Assembly (NCBI GenBank): GCA_025965815.1
Contig: JAOPWF010000103.1
Coordinates: forward strand, 1-6,756
Direction of reading: 5' to 3'
Source: Mycobacterium sp.
GTDB taxonomy: Bacteria > Actinomycetota > Actinomycetes > Mycobacteriales > Mycobacteriaceae
DNA: 6,756 bases
Shown: piece by piece, positions 1-6,212 of the stretch
How positions within the stretch are numbered: position 1 is the stretch's first letter
Layout of the letters: each line of letters begins with the position of its first letter
Position numbers and translations under genes: made by a program
Notes under the pieces: model-generated
The model's input: only the letters and a program-made list of their open reading frames with translations
The model's database searches: none
Told to the model about the DNA's origin: nothing

Positions 1-1
1 C

Positions 2-781
2 GCCGGGCTACCGGTTTCCACGGCCCACCGGCTCGCGGTCGAATTGGCGAGCTGGAACCTACTTGAGCGGGACGACGATGGTCATTACCGCGTAGGGTGG
101 CCGCTCCGTGGAATCGGAACCACCGAATGGGGGGCGCCTACCCTGGTTGAACGTGCATCGTGCGTACTTGACGACCTGTCCGGGGCGATTCACCGGCCCG
201 TCCGCCTGGGCGTGCTGTCCGGCAGCGAGGTCAAATATGTAGAGAAGCGACCCCATCACCCGGTTACGAGTTTTGACGTCGCTGCGACGCTGCCCGCGCA
301 CGCGACAGCCCTCGGCAAGGTGCTGTTGGCGTTCTCGCCGGCACGCATCACCGATGGCCTCCTCGCGAAGGGTCTGACGCAGTTCACGCGATACACAATC
401 GTGGCGCCGGATAAGTTCCGACATAATCTCAGCACAATTCGCCAGGCGCGTGTTGCCGTGTCATCCGGTGAACTGGAAGTCGGAAACCACTGCGTCGCGA
501 TGCCAGTGTTCGCCGACGGTAAAGTGCTCGCCGCGATAGAGGTTCAAGTGACGGAACCGCAAAACGATCTCGCCAGGGTTTCACCAGCTCTGGCGGTGGC
601 GTGCGGAGGACTGTCCCGCGAGCTCAGCGGTGCAACGAAAGGACGCCGACCCGTCGGTCAGCTTCGTGCGGACCAACCCCCAGAACCGAGCCGCGTCAAC
701 AGAACCCACAGCCTCGACCCGATAGCTATGCGTGGCACGGGGGGCAACACTTCGCAGCCGCGTTCTGCGGCGTCGATGTAG
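2..781 (+). CDS. IclR-family transcriptional regulator, 5' end outside the window
   Basis: The reading frame is open from base 2, upstream of the first ATG at 44, so this is the body of a longer gene. The first visible residues (AGLPVSTAHRLAVELASWNL) are the recognition helix and wing of an IclR winged helix-turn-helix, followed by a wing strand around HYRVGWPLRGIG. The rest is the IclR effector-binding domain: a GVLSG strand, the PAHATALGKVLLAF segment, and a C-terminal MPVFADGKVLAAIEV strand ending at LSREL. Family members bind operators as dimers or tetramers and sense small aromatic or organic acids; the ligand here is unknown. The last 45 or so residues are a polar Pro/Arg-rich tail beyond the usual family end. 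The gene closely resembles the complete regulator at 1565-2410, so the two are paralogues. About 30 N-terminal residues are missing because the window begins there. Confidence 0.9.
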   Translation, partial: AGLPVSTAHRLAVELASWNLLERDDDGHYRVGWPLRGIGTTEWGAPTLVERASCVLDDLSGAIHRPVRLGVLSGSEVKYVEKRPHHPVTSFDVAATLPAHATALGKVLLAFSPARITDGLLAKGLTQFTRYTIVAPDKFRHNLSTIRQARVAVSSGELEVGNHCVAMPVFADGKVLAAIEVQVTEPQNDLARVSPALAVACGGLSRELSGATKGRRPVGQLRADQPPEPSRVNRTHSLDPIAMRGTGGNTSQPRSAASM

Positions 782-819
782 ATCTTCTGAGCAGCATCTG
801 CGCCGCATTCACGACGTAG

Positions 820-1313
820 TTGTCGATGGTGCCTGCGCCCCATTCCAGATCTAATTTTGCCCGCGACCGCCGAACCTTGGTTACCGATCTCGTCGATCGC
901 CTGATCGAGCGTTATGATGCGGTGCGCTCGGTTCTTCGTGAACCAGAGCGACAAGGTGCCGAACCGGTTTCCCCATCCGATCAAATACAACACGGGAAAT
1001 AAACGCCCACATCAAATAGGCGACGACGCCGGTGAAACTCATTCCACCAGAATGCGCCACGGCGTGCGTTCGACTGATTGTGGCCATGCTGCCTTTGTCG
1101 AAATACCTGAATGGCGCGACACTGGTGTCTCCATCGAGCCGGGCCCAAATCACCTTGCCGACGTACTTCCTTCTTGAAGCGCCGGCTGGGCGATGCCAGG
1201 AGGCCGTCGAGGGAGACCATGTCGCCGATGGCGAACACTGCCGGAGCGTGGCGGAGCGGGGCAGTCACGATCAGTTGGTCCTCGCCGGCGGCCTCTACAC
1301 AGACTCGTAGGAG
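820..1313 (-). pseudogene. ndh: C-terminal fragment of type II NADH dehydrogenase (NDH-2), frameshifted
   Basis: NDH-2 is a single-subunit flavoprotein on the inner face of the membrane that passes electrons from NADH to quinone. Four consecutive pieces in different minus frames form its C-terminal part. These are VFAIGDMVSLDGLL (the second-dinucleotide GD motif, about 1240-1200), PGIAQPALQEG (about 1202-1170), IWARLDG...PFRYFDKGSMATIS...MWAFI (about 1153-1000), and LYLIGWGNRFGT...WFTKNRAHRIITL (about 993-870). The last two carry the membrane-anchoring C-terminal helices. Frame changes fall near 1200, 1170 and 996. The first two look like one missing base in CCC and GGAA(A) runs, and the third like one extra base in GGGAAA. 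The FAD-binding N-terminal 270 or so residues are absent; recognisable sequence stops between 1265 and 1313. The C-terminal stop is uncertain, so the lower boundary is approximate. The fragment cannot be a functional enzyme as it stands. Confidence 0.8.
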
Positions 1314-1350
1314 TCCGAGCATGGCCGGGCATAGGGTATGGAGCGGTTGT

Positions 1351-1410
1351 GATGGCGGCTATCAGATCGGGCTCCGACTATTTGAGGTTGGGGCGCTGGC
1401 CGTTCGTGCC
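1351..1410 (+). pseudogene. Short remnant resembling an IclR-family wing region
   Basis: One plus frame encodes GGYQIGLRLFEVGALAVR, which matches the strand and linker that follow the helix-turn-helix of IclR regulators (pattern xYxLGxRLxELG). Neither the preceding helix-turn-helix nor the following effector domain can be found in any frame. The 13 bases at 1358-1370 are identical to 1758-1770 in the complete regulator downstream, which encodes the equivalent position. This is most likely a decayed or truncated third copy. The match is only about 18 residues, so chance similarity is possible. Confidence 0.4.
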
Positions 1411-1552
1411 GAGGGCGGCTGGCCCGTCCCTATTAACGTTCGCGCCACATCATCGTCAGGGCAGGCTAGGCTCCTACCAGGCGACCCTCAAAGAGCGGGA
1501 GCTGCTTACTCCGTGCGCCCGCCCTTGACTGCGAACCTCGTCTCGGAGAGAT

Positions 1553-1564
1553 GAGGAGTGAGGC
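1553..1564 (+). promoter_or_regulatory. Ribosome binding site of the second IclR gene
   Basis: A GAGGAG Shine-Dalgarno sequence (1553-1558) sits six bases before the ATG at 1565. It supports that start for the regulator. No convincing -35/-10 pair was found in the 150 bases upstream. Confidence 0.6.
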
Positions 1565-2410
1565 ATGGCGGGAAATTCGACCGATCCCGGACGGTCTGTG
1601 ACCAGCAAGGTCACCGGGATCTTGATGGTATTCGCCGACGGTGGCGTGCACACATTGACCGAGATCGCCGGCTATGCGAACCTCCCTACCTCGACCGCGC
1701 ACCGGTTGGCCTCGGAACTGGTCGCCTGGCGTCTTCTCGAGCGCACCGAGGAGCGCAGCTATCAGATCGGTTTGCCGTTGCGGATGATCGGCAGTGAGTG
1801 CTCCAAGTCCGAAGTCTGCTCCTACACACTTACTGTGTTACGGGCCGTGCCGGTGCTGCACGACCTGTCCAGGGCGACCCGCAACGAGGTTCGACTGGGC
1901 GTTCTGCGCGGTCCAGATGTCCTGACGTTGCAGCCGCGCCCGAACCGGGTCTTCGAACGCGTACGCGCTGAACCGCTGCTGCACGCTGTCATACCGGCGC
2001 ATGCGGCGGCCGCGGGCAAAGCACTGCTCGCCTTCTCCCCACCAAGCGTGGTCAACGGTGTCATCGCAGCCGGATTGCGTGCGTTCACACCGCATACCAT
2101 CACCTCGCCCGAGGTCCTGCGCCAGAAACTTTCGGTCATCAGGTTGACCCAGGTCGCGACAGCGCGGAACGAATTCGAATGCGGCAGAGCTGCCATCGCG
2201 ATGCCGATCTTCTACGGCGGAGGCCGCGTCGCGGCCGCCATCGAACTCACCGTGGGAGATCTGGGCAACGAATTGAAGCCCGCCGCCAGCGCGCTGGCCG
2301 TTGCCTGTCGCAGCTTGTCACGCCAACTCGCCACCGAGTTCCACATCATCGGAAGCCAAAACGGTCACACGACCCGCAATCCAGAGCCCGCCCCGGACTC
2401 CCACCACTGA
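1565..2410 (+). CDS. IclR-family transcriptional regulator, complete
   Basis: This is a 281-residue protein of normal family length, intact and in one frame. Residues 12-60 form the winged helix-turn-helix, with the recognition helix at LPTSTAHRLASEL (40-52). SYQIGLPLRMIG (65-76) is the wing. Residues 90-257 are the effector-binding domain, including EVRLGVLRGPDVL (108-120), PAHAAAAGKALLAF (144-157), and CGRAAIAMPIF (206-216) near the usual ligand pocket. The tail after residue 258 is polar and low in complexity. A GAGGAG site six bases upstream fixes the start. The protein is a close paralogue of the regulator at 2-781. It lies convergent to the hydratase remnant and two genes away from an oxidoreductase fragment. 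This suggests it once controlled a catabolic cluster for an aromatic or organic acid, but the sequence does not identify the target or ligand. Confidence 0.95.
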   Translation: MAGNSTDPGRSVTSKVTGILMVFADGGVHTLTEIAGYANLPTSTAHRLASELVAWRLLERTEERSYQIGLPLRMIGSECSKSEVCSYTLTVLRAVPVLHDLSRATRNEVRLGVLRGPDVLTLQPRPNRVFERVRAEPLLHAVIPAHAAAAGKALLAFSPPSVVNGVIAAGLRAFTPHTITSPEVLRQKLSVIRLTQVATARNEFECGRAAIAMPIFYGGGRVAAAIELTVGDLGNELKPAASALAVACRSLSRQLATEFHIIGSQNGHTTRNPEPAPDSHH

Positions 2411-2504
2411 TCCACCTGACTGTCGCAGCGACCCGACAGCTGCTGCGTTTCCCCACCATCCGCCGGCAGTCCGAAATCCATTGTGGTGCAGCTATTCTAG
2501 CTGG

Positions 2505-2703
2505 TTAGGCGCCGGCGACCTCGATGGACCCCAGGCCACCGAACTCGAATGTAACACTGCCGCCGGCTACAACGGGCACCGGAGCGGTCACCCCACCGGA
2601 GAACACGAACTGCCCTGGCCCGCAAGCTCTCCCCCTCGGCGGCGAGTTGGTTGGCCAGCCACGCCACCGCGGTGCCCCAGCCGCCACCAACCCAGATCGG
2701 AAT
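2505..2703 (-). pseudogene. C-terminal remnant of 2-keto-4-pentenoate hydratase / 4-oxalocrotonate decarboxylase family
   Basis: Two adjoining minus frames give AVAWLANQLAAEGESLRA (about 2670-2617) and then GQFVFSGGVTAPVPVVAGG followed by VTFEFGGLGSIEV (about 2615-2508), ending in TAA at 2505-2507. This is the C-terminal core of the MhpD/HsaE/DmpH-type family, which hydrates 2-hydroxypenta-2,4-dienoates or decarboxylates 4-oxalocrotonate in meta-cleavage pathways. Family proteins are about 260 residues, and only the last 65 or so are present. The change of frame near 2617 corresponds to one base gained or lost in a G/C-rich run. Beyond about 2703 no hydratase sequence is found in any minus frame. 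The acidic residues that bind the metal lie in the missing N-terminal part, so the fragment cannot be active. The exact substrate class cannot be told from this piece. Confidence 0.75.
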
Positions 2704-2789
2704 AACAACCGTGCAAAGGACCGTCGTTCTTGGCGCCGGACACTGCACCTACCGCTTTACCAGGACGCCTGGGCCAAACACCACCAGAT

Positions 2790-3416
2790 CACGAGGCCGA
2801 CGCAGCGGCCGTACCGGCCACTGTCGCGCTCCTGCAGCGGTACGGCCCGCTGCCGGACCTGTTCGGTAGCCTAGGGACTCTGCGGCACGCGCGGTTCAGC
2901 TTCGTCGCCGGCCCGCCCTCGCGGTACATCGACGCCGGCTGTAGTTGGGTCCTCGACCGCTCGCTATCCGGTGGCGGATGCCCGTGTCTGCACGGCGTCC
3001 ATTTCACCGACATGCTCCGCCACCTCACCGGCGAGCACATCACCGAAGCCCGGTCGGTGTGCCAATACTTTGAGGGCGCCGACGTCGAGGACTACGGCGT
3101 ACGGACCCTGGAAACCGCCGGTGGGACCACGCCACGGTCGAGATCGGCTGGACCTTCCCCGTCGCCCCCGTCAAGCGATACGTCAATTTCACCGCTGTCG
3201 GCGGGCGGGCACGTCGCGGTCGACACCGCCGGCGGAGTAGAACTCGTTGCCCCCGGCCAGAACCCCGTCCACGAGACAGTCGACGTCGACAGCGACGCCC
3301 TCTACCCGATCTTCGTCGCCGAGGTAGCCGCGAATTACGACGACGACTTCGCCGGCATGCCGACCCTGACCGACCTCGTCGAGGCGATGCGACCCATCGA
3401 GGAGTCTTACGTCTGA
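2790..3416 (+). pseudogene. Gfo/Idh/MocA-family oxidoreductase, C-terminal domain only, with compensating frameshifts
   Basis: The plus frame ending at TGA 3414-3416 encodes GTLRHARFSFVAGPPSRY, WVLDRSLSGGG, GVHFTDMLRHLTGEHI and a C-terminal helix ADFAG-like segment with MPTLTDLVEAM. This is the alpha/beta substrate-binding domain of NAD(P)-dependent sugar or inositol dehydrogenases. The N-terminal Rossmann fold (about 130 residues, with the glycine-rich loop and EKP motif) is missing before about 2790. Between about 3132 and 3203 the conserved protein runs in the next frame (TVEIGWTFPVAPVKRYVNF). It returns to the first frame at GGHVAVDTAGG, a -1 and +1 pair. In the motif after SLSGGG the residues read CPCLHGVH where family members have a pattern like ALLDLGVH. 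The usual acidic residue there is not visible, possibly because of a further local error. The upstream ATG at 2730 is not a credible start. Confidence 0.8.
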
Positions 3417-4572
3417 GCTCTGATCCGGGTGCCGGACGCCATTTGCGGGCGGCCCCTTCGGAGTGCGTCCGCACGCGTTCGGCAATCGGCCGCCAGTTCT
3501 CGCCAGTGCGGCGCGGCCCATGAACAGGTCGAGATGTCCGGCATCGACCAACTCGCGCGTTATGTGCTCGGCCGGAGTCGACACCAGGTCGGCGAGGGCC
3601 CAGACCTGCTCAGCCGGCGTGATGTGATCCTTTCTGCCCGGAAGCAGGAAGATCGGACAATCGATTGCTGACAAGTTCACCGGCTCACCGTCGAGGACGA
3701 GCACGCCGCGAGCCAGTTCGTTGTGGACGAACAGATGCTGGATGATCCAGAGGTAGAAGGCCCCGGGCAGATCCTGTGTCCATTCGAACCAGTTGGTGAA
3801 GTCGATGTGCCGAGTTACGTGGCCGGGATCGTGGCACCCGGTTCCAGCAACTTGAATCCGGTCAGTTGGTGCTTCCCGCGCTGCACTCACCGCCCACCCG
3901 AACAAGCGCCCGGTAGAGCGCGAGTTCGTTGTGACGGGCGAGAGGTCGAGTCCATTCCCGCACTGCCGACTGGCCGGCATGGGTGTCGATTGGTGCCCCA
4001 CCGATCGAGAGGGTGTTCACCTGGTCGGGGTGCGGTCCGGCGTAGACCACCGCGAGCCAGCCGCCTTGGCAATCACCGACTAGATTCACCCGCCCGCCGA
4101 GCAATTGCACAGCCTCCTCCAACACCGCGAGATACTCCTCGATCGACCAATCCGCGGTCTCATCCGTCGCCGGCAACCAGTCGATGGCGAAAAGGCGGTC
4201 CAACCCTGCGTCCCGGAGCGTCATCACCTGGCTCTGGTCACCCCCGTAGTCAACGATGGACGACGCATGGCCGGCCTGCGGCGGGAGCACGAGGGTCGGC
4301 ACAGCCGCGGTGACTGATGGTGCCGAATAGTGCAGCAGCCGCGCGATGGGCCACGACCGAAACTTCGGGTGCGTCATGTGCCCACGTCGGCCTCTCGCGA
4401 AGCGTCGCGACACGGGCGAACTCCGCTAAATCCTCGCCGTGCCCAGTGGCGATCTGTTCCGGCCGACCGCTCGAGCGGCATAGTCGGTCGCACCGGCGGT
4501 GGACGACGCCCATGCTTCGATTGGCGCCCAGGCGAACTGGGCCGCCATTTTCGTCGGCAGACTGCCGGGCAC
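3407..4572 (-). pseudogene. PhaC-like alpha/beta hydrolase (polyhydroxyalkanoate synthase-related), split by at least five frameshifts
   Basis: Pieces in successive minus frames join into a protein of about 385 residues. In order they are MAAQFAWAPIEAWASS and TDYAARAVGR (4548-4463), PEQIATGHGEDLAEFARVAT then LRERPTWAHDAPEV (to 4360), and SWPIARLLHYSAPSVTAAVP through LALYRALVRVGG (4354-3890). These are followed by AGKHQLTGFKLLEPG (3885-3840), GHVTRHIDFTNWFEW through GHLDLFMGRAAL (3822-3507), and ENWRPIAERVRTHSEGAARK (3500-3440). The nucleophile elbow reads VGDCQGGW with Cys at 4071-4069, the GxCxGG form of PHA synthases rather than the Ser form of lipases. GRKDHITP supplies the Asp (3629-3627) and DAGHLDLF the His (3536-3534). 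PhaC enzymes polymerise hydroxyacyl-CoA; related actinobacterial proteins may act on other acyl thioesters. The proposed GTG start at 4572 has GGAAGGA six bases upstream. The stop is probably TAA at 3407-3409. All catalytic residues survive, so the frame breaks may be sequence errors in a working gene. Confidence 0.8.
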
Positions 4573-4578
4573 GCGAAG

Positions 4579-4585
4579 TCCTTCC
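4579..4585 (-). promoter_or_regulatory. Ribosome binding site of the PhaC-like gene
   Basis: On the minus strand GGAAGGA lies six bases before a GTG at 4572-4570. That GTG opens the frame containing SLPTKMAAQFAWAPIEAW. An ATG eight codons later (4548) is the alternative start but has no such site. The gap to the phasin-like stop is about 105 bases. Confidence 0.45.
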
Positions 4586-4677
4586 GTAGTGGATGCGGAC
4601 GAACACGGGCATTTCCGGCGGCTTTCGGAAGGTTGCTCCTCAAGACCGCCTGAAGTGCCGGTGTACGTGTGATGGGG

Positions 4678-4953
4678 TTACTTCAGCAGTTCGCGCGCAG
4701 CCTTGGTGTATGCGTTCGTCACCTCGGTGATGACCGACGCCTGCGACTTGGCGAGCGCCGAAACCCAGTCCACCTTCGTGGAGTCGGCGGCCTTCTGGCT
4801 GAAATCCAGCAGGCTGTTCAACGTCTGTTCATAGGTGTCGATCGTCATGGTCCCGGTCTGCTTCGCCGCGGTGAGCACTTTCTCGTTCAGCCCGCGAATC
4901 CGCTCGGTGGCAGCCTCGAAATCAACGTCGAACGGTGAAGTGGTTGTAGCCAT
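4678..4953 (-). CDS. Phasin-like granule-associated protein
   Basis: This intact 91-residue protein starts MATTTSPFDVDFEAATERIR and ends AYTKAARELLK. It is predicted to be almost wholly alpha-helical and amphipathic, with no signal peptide or membrane segment and no cysteine. The pattern ERIRxLNEKVxxAAK, a central DTYEQTLNSLLDF, then VDWVSALAKSQA and EVTNAYTKAARELL matches the phasin family. Phasins coat polyhydroxyalkanoate granules and limit their size. The start is chosen at 4953 because AGGAGG (4966-4961) lies seven bases before it. The ATG two codons earlier is only one base from that site, and an in-frame ATG 11 codons upstream has no site. The gene lies downstream of an XRE regulator and upstream of a PhaC-like enzyme on the same strand, which supports a granule role. 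The family assignment is from pattern recall. A generic coiled-coil protein is the alternative. Confidence 0.8.
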   Translation of the reverse strand: MATTTSPFDVDFEAATERIRGLNEKVLTAAKQTGTMTIDTYEQTLNSLLDFSQKAADSTKVDWVSALAKSQASVITEVTNAYTKAARELLK

Positions 4954-4960
4954 TGTCATT

Positions 4961-4966
4961 CCTCCT
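4961..4966 (-). promoter_or_regulatory. Strong ribosome binding site of the phasin-like gene
   Basis: AGGAGG on the minus strand is a consensus Shine-Dalgarno sequence. It is seven bases from the ATG at 4953-4951 and one base from a second ATG at 4959-4957, so it selects the internal ATG. Its strength suggests high expression, as expected for an abundant granule coat protein. Confidence 0.8.
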
Positions 4967-5001
4967 GTAGGTCGTACCATGGCCATCTGTGACCCGGTCG
5001 T

Positions 5002-5036
5002 TAGCTATGTTAGCACCGATTCTGCTAACGTAGCTA
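5002..5036. promoter_or_regulatory. 35-bp inverted repeat upstream of the phasin-like gene, candidate operator
   Basis: The left arm TAGCTATGTTAGCA (5002-5015) and the right arm TGCTAACGTAGCTA (5023-5036) are complementary at 13 of 14 positions, with a seven-base centre at 5016-5022. The block lies about 50 bases upstream of the phasin start and stands out as AT-rich within GC-rich DNA. Inside it the pentamer TTAGC recurs at 5001 and 5010, and as GCTAA/GCTAT at 5024 and 5033, always nine bases apart. That layout fits two dimers of a helix-turn-helix protein binding side by side. The XRE regulator encoded just upstream is the obvious candidate, but this is inference. There is no T-run after it, so a terminator for the XRE gene is unlikely. 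Confidence 0.7.
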
Positions 5037-5169
5037 TTTGTGATCAGCCCCACAGGCTCGGCGCCGGTGAATTCCGCGGCTGCGATCGGATCTGCGCGCA
5101 GCTTCCATCACGGGATACCTTGCATGCCTTGCTTCTCGTTGGCACACCAATGGCACAACGATTGTCGGA

Positions 5170-5562
5170 TTAGTCAGTGCCGTGGTTCCCAGAGGCTCGG
5201 CGTACCCGGTTCGCGTCGATGAAACTTCGGTGGATCTCGGCCATCGCTCGACGCTGGGCCGCCGTGAGTTCGGGTGCCGCCGCGATAGCGTCCGCGAGCT
5301 CCGATTGAGGTGGATCGTCGTGCGGGTTCGCCGACTCGACATAACCCGCGCGCCGGTACAACTCTTCGACCGACAGATCCAGCGAAGCGGCCAGTGCCTC
5401 GACCACCGCCTCGGAGGGTGCCCTCAACCCCCGTTCGATCTGCGAGAGATACGGATTGGAGATCCCAACAGACTTGGCCAACTGGCGCATGGGCAGCGCC
5501 GCAAGCTCGCGCTGTTCGCGGATGATCGCACCTAGCAGACTCTGTGGTCTATCTTGATCCAC
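5170..5562 (-). CDS. XRE-family helix-turn-helix regulator
   Basis: This is an intact 130-residue protein. Residues 9-68 are a Cro/C1-type helix-turn-helix: LLGAIIREQRELAALPMRQL, then AKSVGISNPYLSQIERG with recognition helix NPYLSQIERGLRAPS, then VVEALAASLDLSVEELYRRAG. The rest (69-130) is acidic then helical, without a cupin or peptidase domain, and may mediate dimerisation or sense a ligand. The arrangement recalls mycobacterial Rv0474 next to the hbhA gene, and regulators paired with PHA granule proteins. The start is a GTG at 5562-5560 with no Shine-Dalgarno sequence, and a possible -10 hexamer lies directly before it, so the message may be leaderless. The gene lies 216 bases upstream of the phasin-like gene on the same strand, with the inverted repeat between them. 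It probably represses the phasin gene, and perhaps the PhaC-like gene. Confidence 0.9.
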   Translation of the reverse strand: MDQDRPQSLLGAIIREQRELAALPMRQLAKSVGISNPYLSQIERGLRAPSEAVVEALAASLDLSVEELYRRAGYVESANPHDDPPQSELADAIAAAPELTAAQRRAMAEIHRSFIDANRVRRASGNHGTD

Positions 5563-5568
5563 GTCGTG

Positions 5569-5574
5569 AGACTA
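5569..5574 (-). promoter_or_regulatory. Possible -10 element of a leaderless XRE promoter
   Basis: TAGTCT on the minus strand fits the actinobacterial TAnnnT pattern. It ends six bases before the GTG start, which would put the first transcribed base at or next to the start codon. No clear -35 hexamer is seen, and the call rests on six bases plus the absence of a ribosome binding site. Confidence 0.3.
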
Positions 5575-5634
5575 GCCCATATCCCCGTTCGGGTAGCCCG
5601 CTCAGGCAGAGGACGGCGTCGCGCACGTTCGCCG

Positions 5635-6144
5635 CTAGAACCAGCCCTTCCATTTCGCCCAGACCAGCAGCGTCGTGGACATGGCAAGCATGACGGCCAG
5701 TGTGAAGGCCTGCAGTATCCAGCGCGTCTCATCGTTGACGATCAGGTTCATGCCCAGAACCGAGGACAGTGCCGTGATCGGCAGCGTGACGGCCGCGATC
5801 ACCGCGAGCCGTTCGGCGGCGGAGGTCATCTTCGTGTTGGTCCGGGCCTGTAGAACTCGATCGTTCCGTGCAGGTACGCCTTCTGGCTGTCCGCCATCAC
5901 CGACAGATGGTGGAACTGGTAGACAGCATCCCGCAGCAGCAACTGCCCGGCCCCCAGCCCGAAGGCCGCGATGGTCACCATCCGGCCGTACACCTCGCGG
6001 CTCAGCGCGGACATGGTGCTGACCGTGCCGCGCCCGGAACATCTCATCGAGAAACGATTCGGGAGCGCCGAGGTGGCCACCGGTGACGCGCTGTTCGAGC
6101 ATCCAGACGTGGCCAAGGTGATGCCCAATCCGGGGATCGGGGCG
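5635..6144 (-). pseudogene. CorA-type magnesium/divalent cation channel, C-terminal half, frameshifted
   Basis: The minus strand encodes the stalk helix and membrane domain of a CorA-family channel. In order the pieces are HVWMLEQRVTGGHLGAPESF and LDEMFRARHG (about 6114-6024), LSREVYGRMVTIAAFGLGAG and VYQFHHLSVMADSQKAYLHG (about 6004-5860), and TNTKMTSAAERLAVIAA onward (5847-5635). The last piece contains transmembrane helix 1 with the signature GMN at its outer end, a short acidic NDET loop, and transmembrane helix 2 ending in WAKWKGWF. GMN is the selectivity motif of the pentameric channel. Frame changes lie near 6020 and 5850; the second looks like one missing C in the TACCAG context. The cytoplasmic N-terminal domain (roughly half of a 300-350 residue protein) is not found above about 6144, where unrelated sequence takes over. 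As it stands the gene cannot make a full channel. Confidence 0.8.
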
Positions 6145-6212
6145 CGATAACGGCCTTGATCTGATTCCCGTGTGGGTCACGGCCTTTCTTGACATAGGTT
6201 CCGGTGGTTCCA

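Noticed and set aside
1525..1553. TTGACT as a -35 box for the second IclR gene
   Set aside because: No acceptable -10 lies at 16-18 bases, and the position would collide with the ribosome binding site.
2419..2442. Hairpin CTGTCG...CGACAG after the second IclR gene as a terminator
   Set aside because: Arms are only six bases and no T-run follows, so it is not distinguishable from chance in GC-rich DNA.
2730..3416. A 228-residue protein starting at ATG 2730
   Set aside because: The first 20 codons resemble no oxidoreductase sequence, no ribosome binding site precedes the ATG, and the conserved domain is already missing its first half.
3723..4313. Long plus-strand open frame of 196 codons
   Set aside because: It is antisense to the PhaC-like gene, whose motifs are clear, and is Pro/Arg/Ser-rich without any recognisable domain.
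4669..4938. Plus-strand open frame over the phasin-like gene
   Set aside because: The opposite strand has a consensus ribosome binding site and a recognisable protein; this is its shadow.
5100..5165. Short direct repeats (GCAAGG twice, GGCAC twice) upstream of the phasin-like gene
   Set aside because: They are six bases or fewer, irregularly spaced, and expected by chance.
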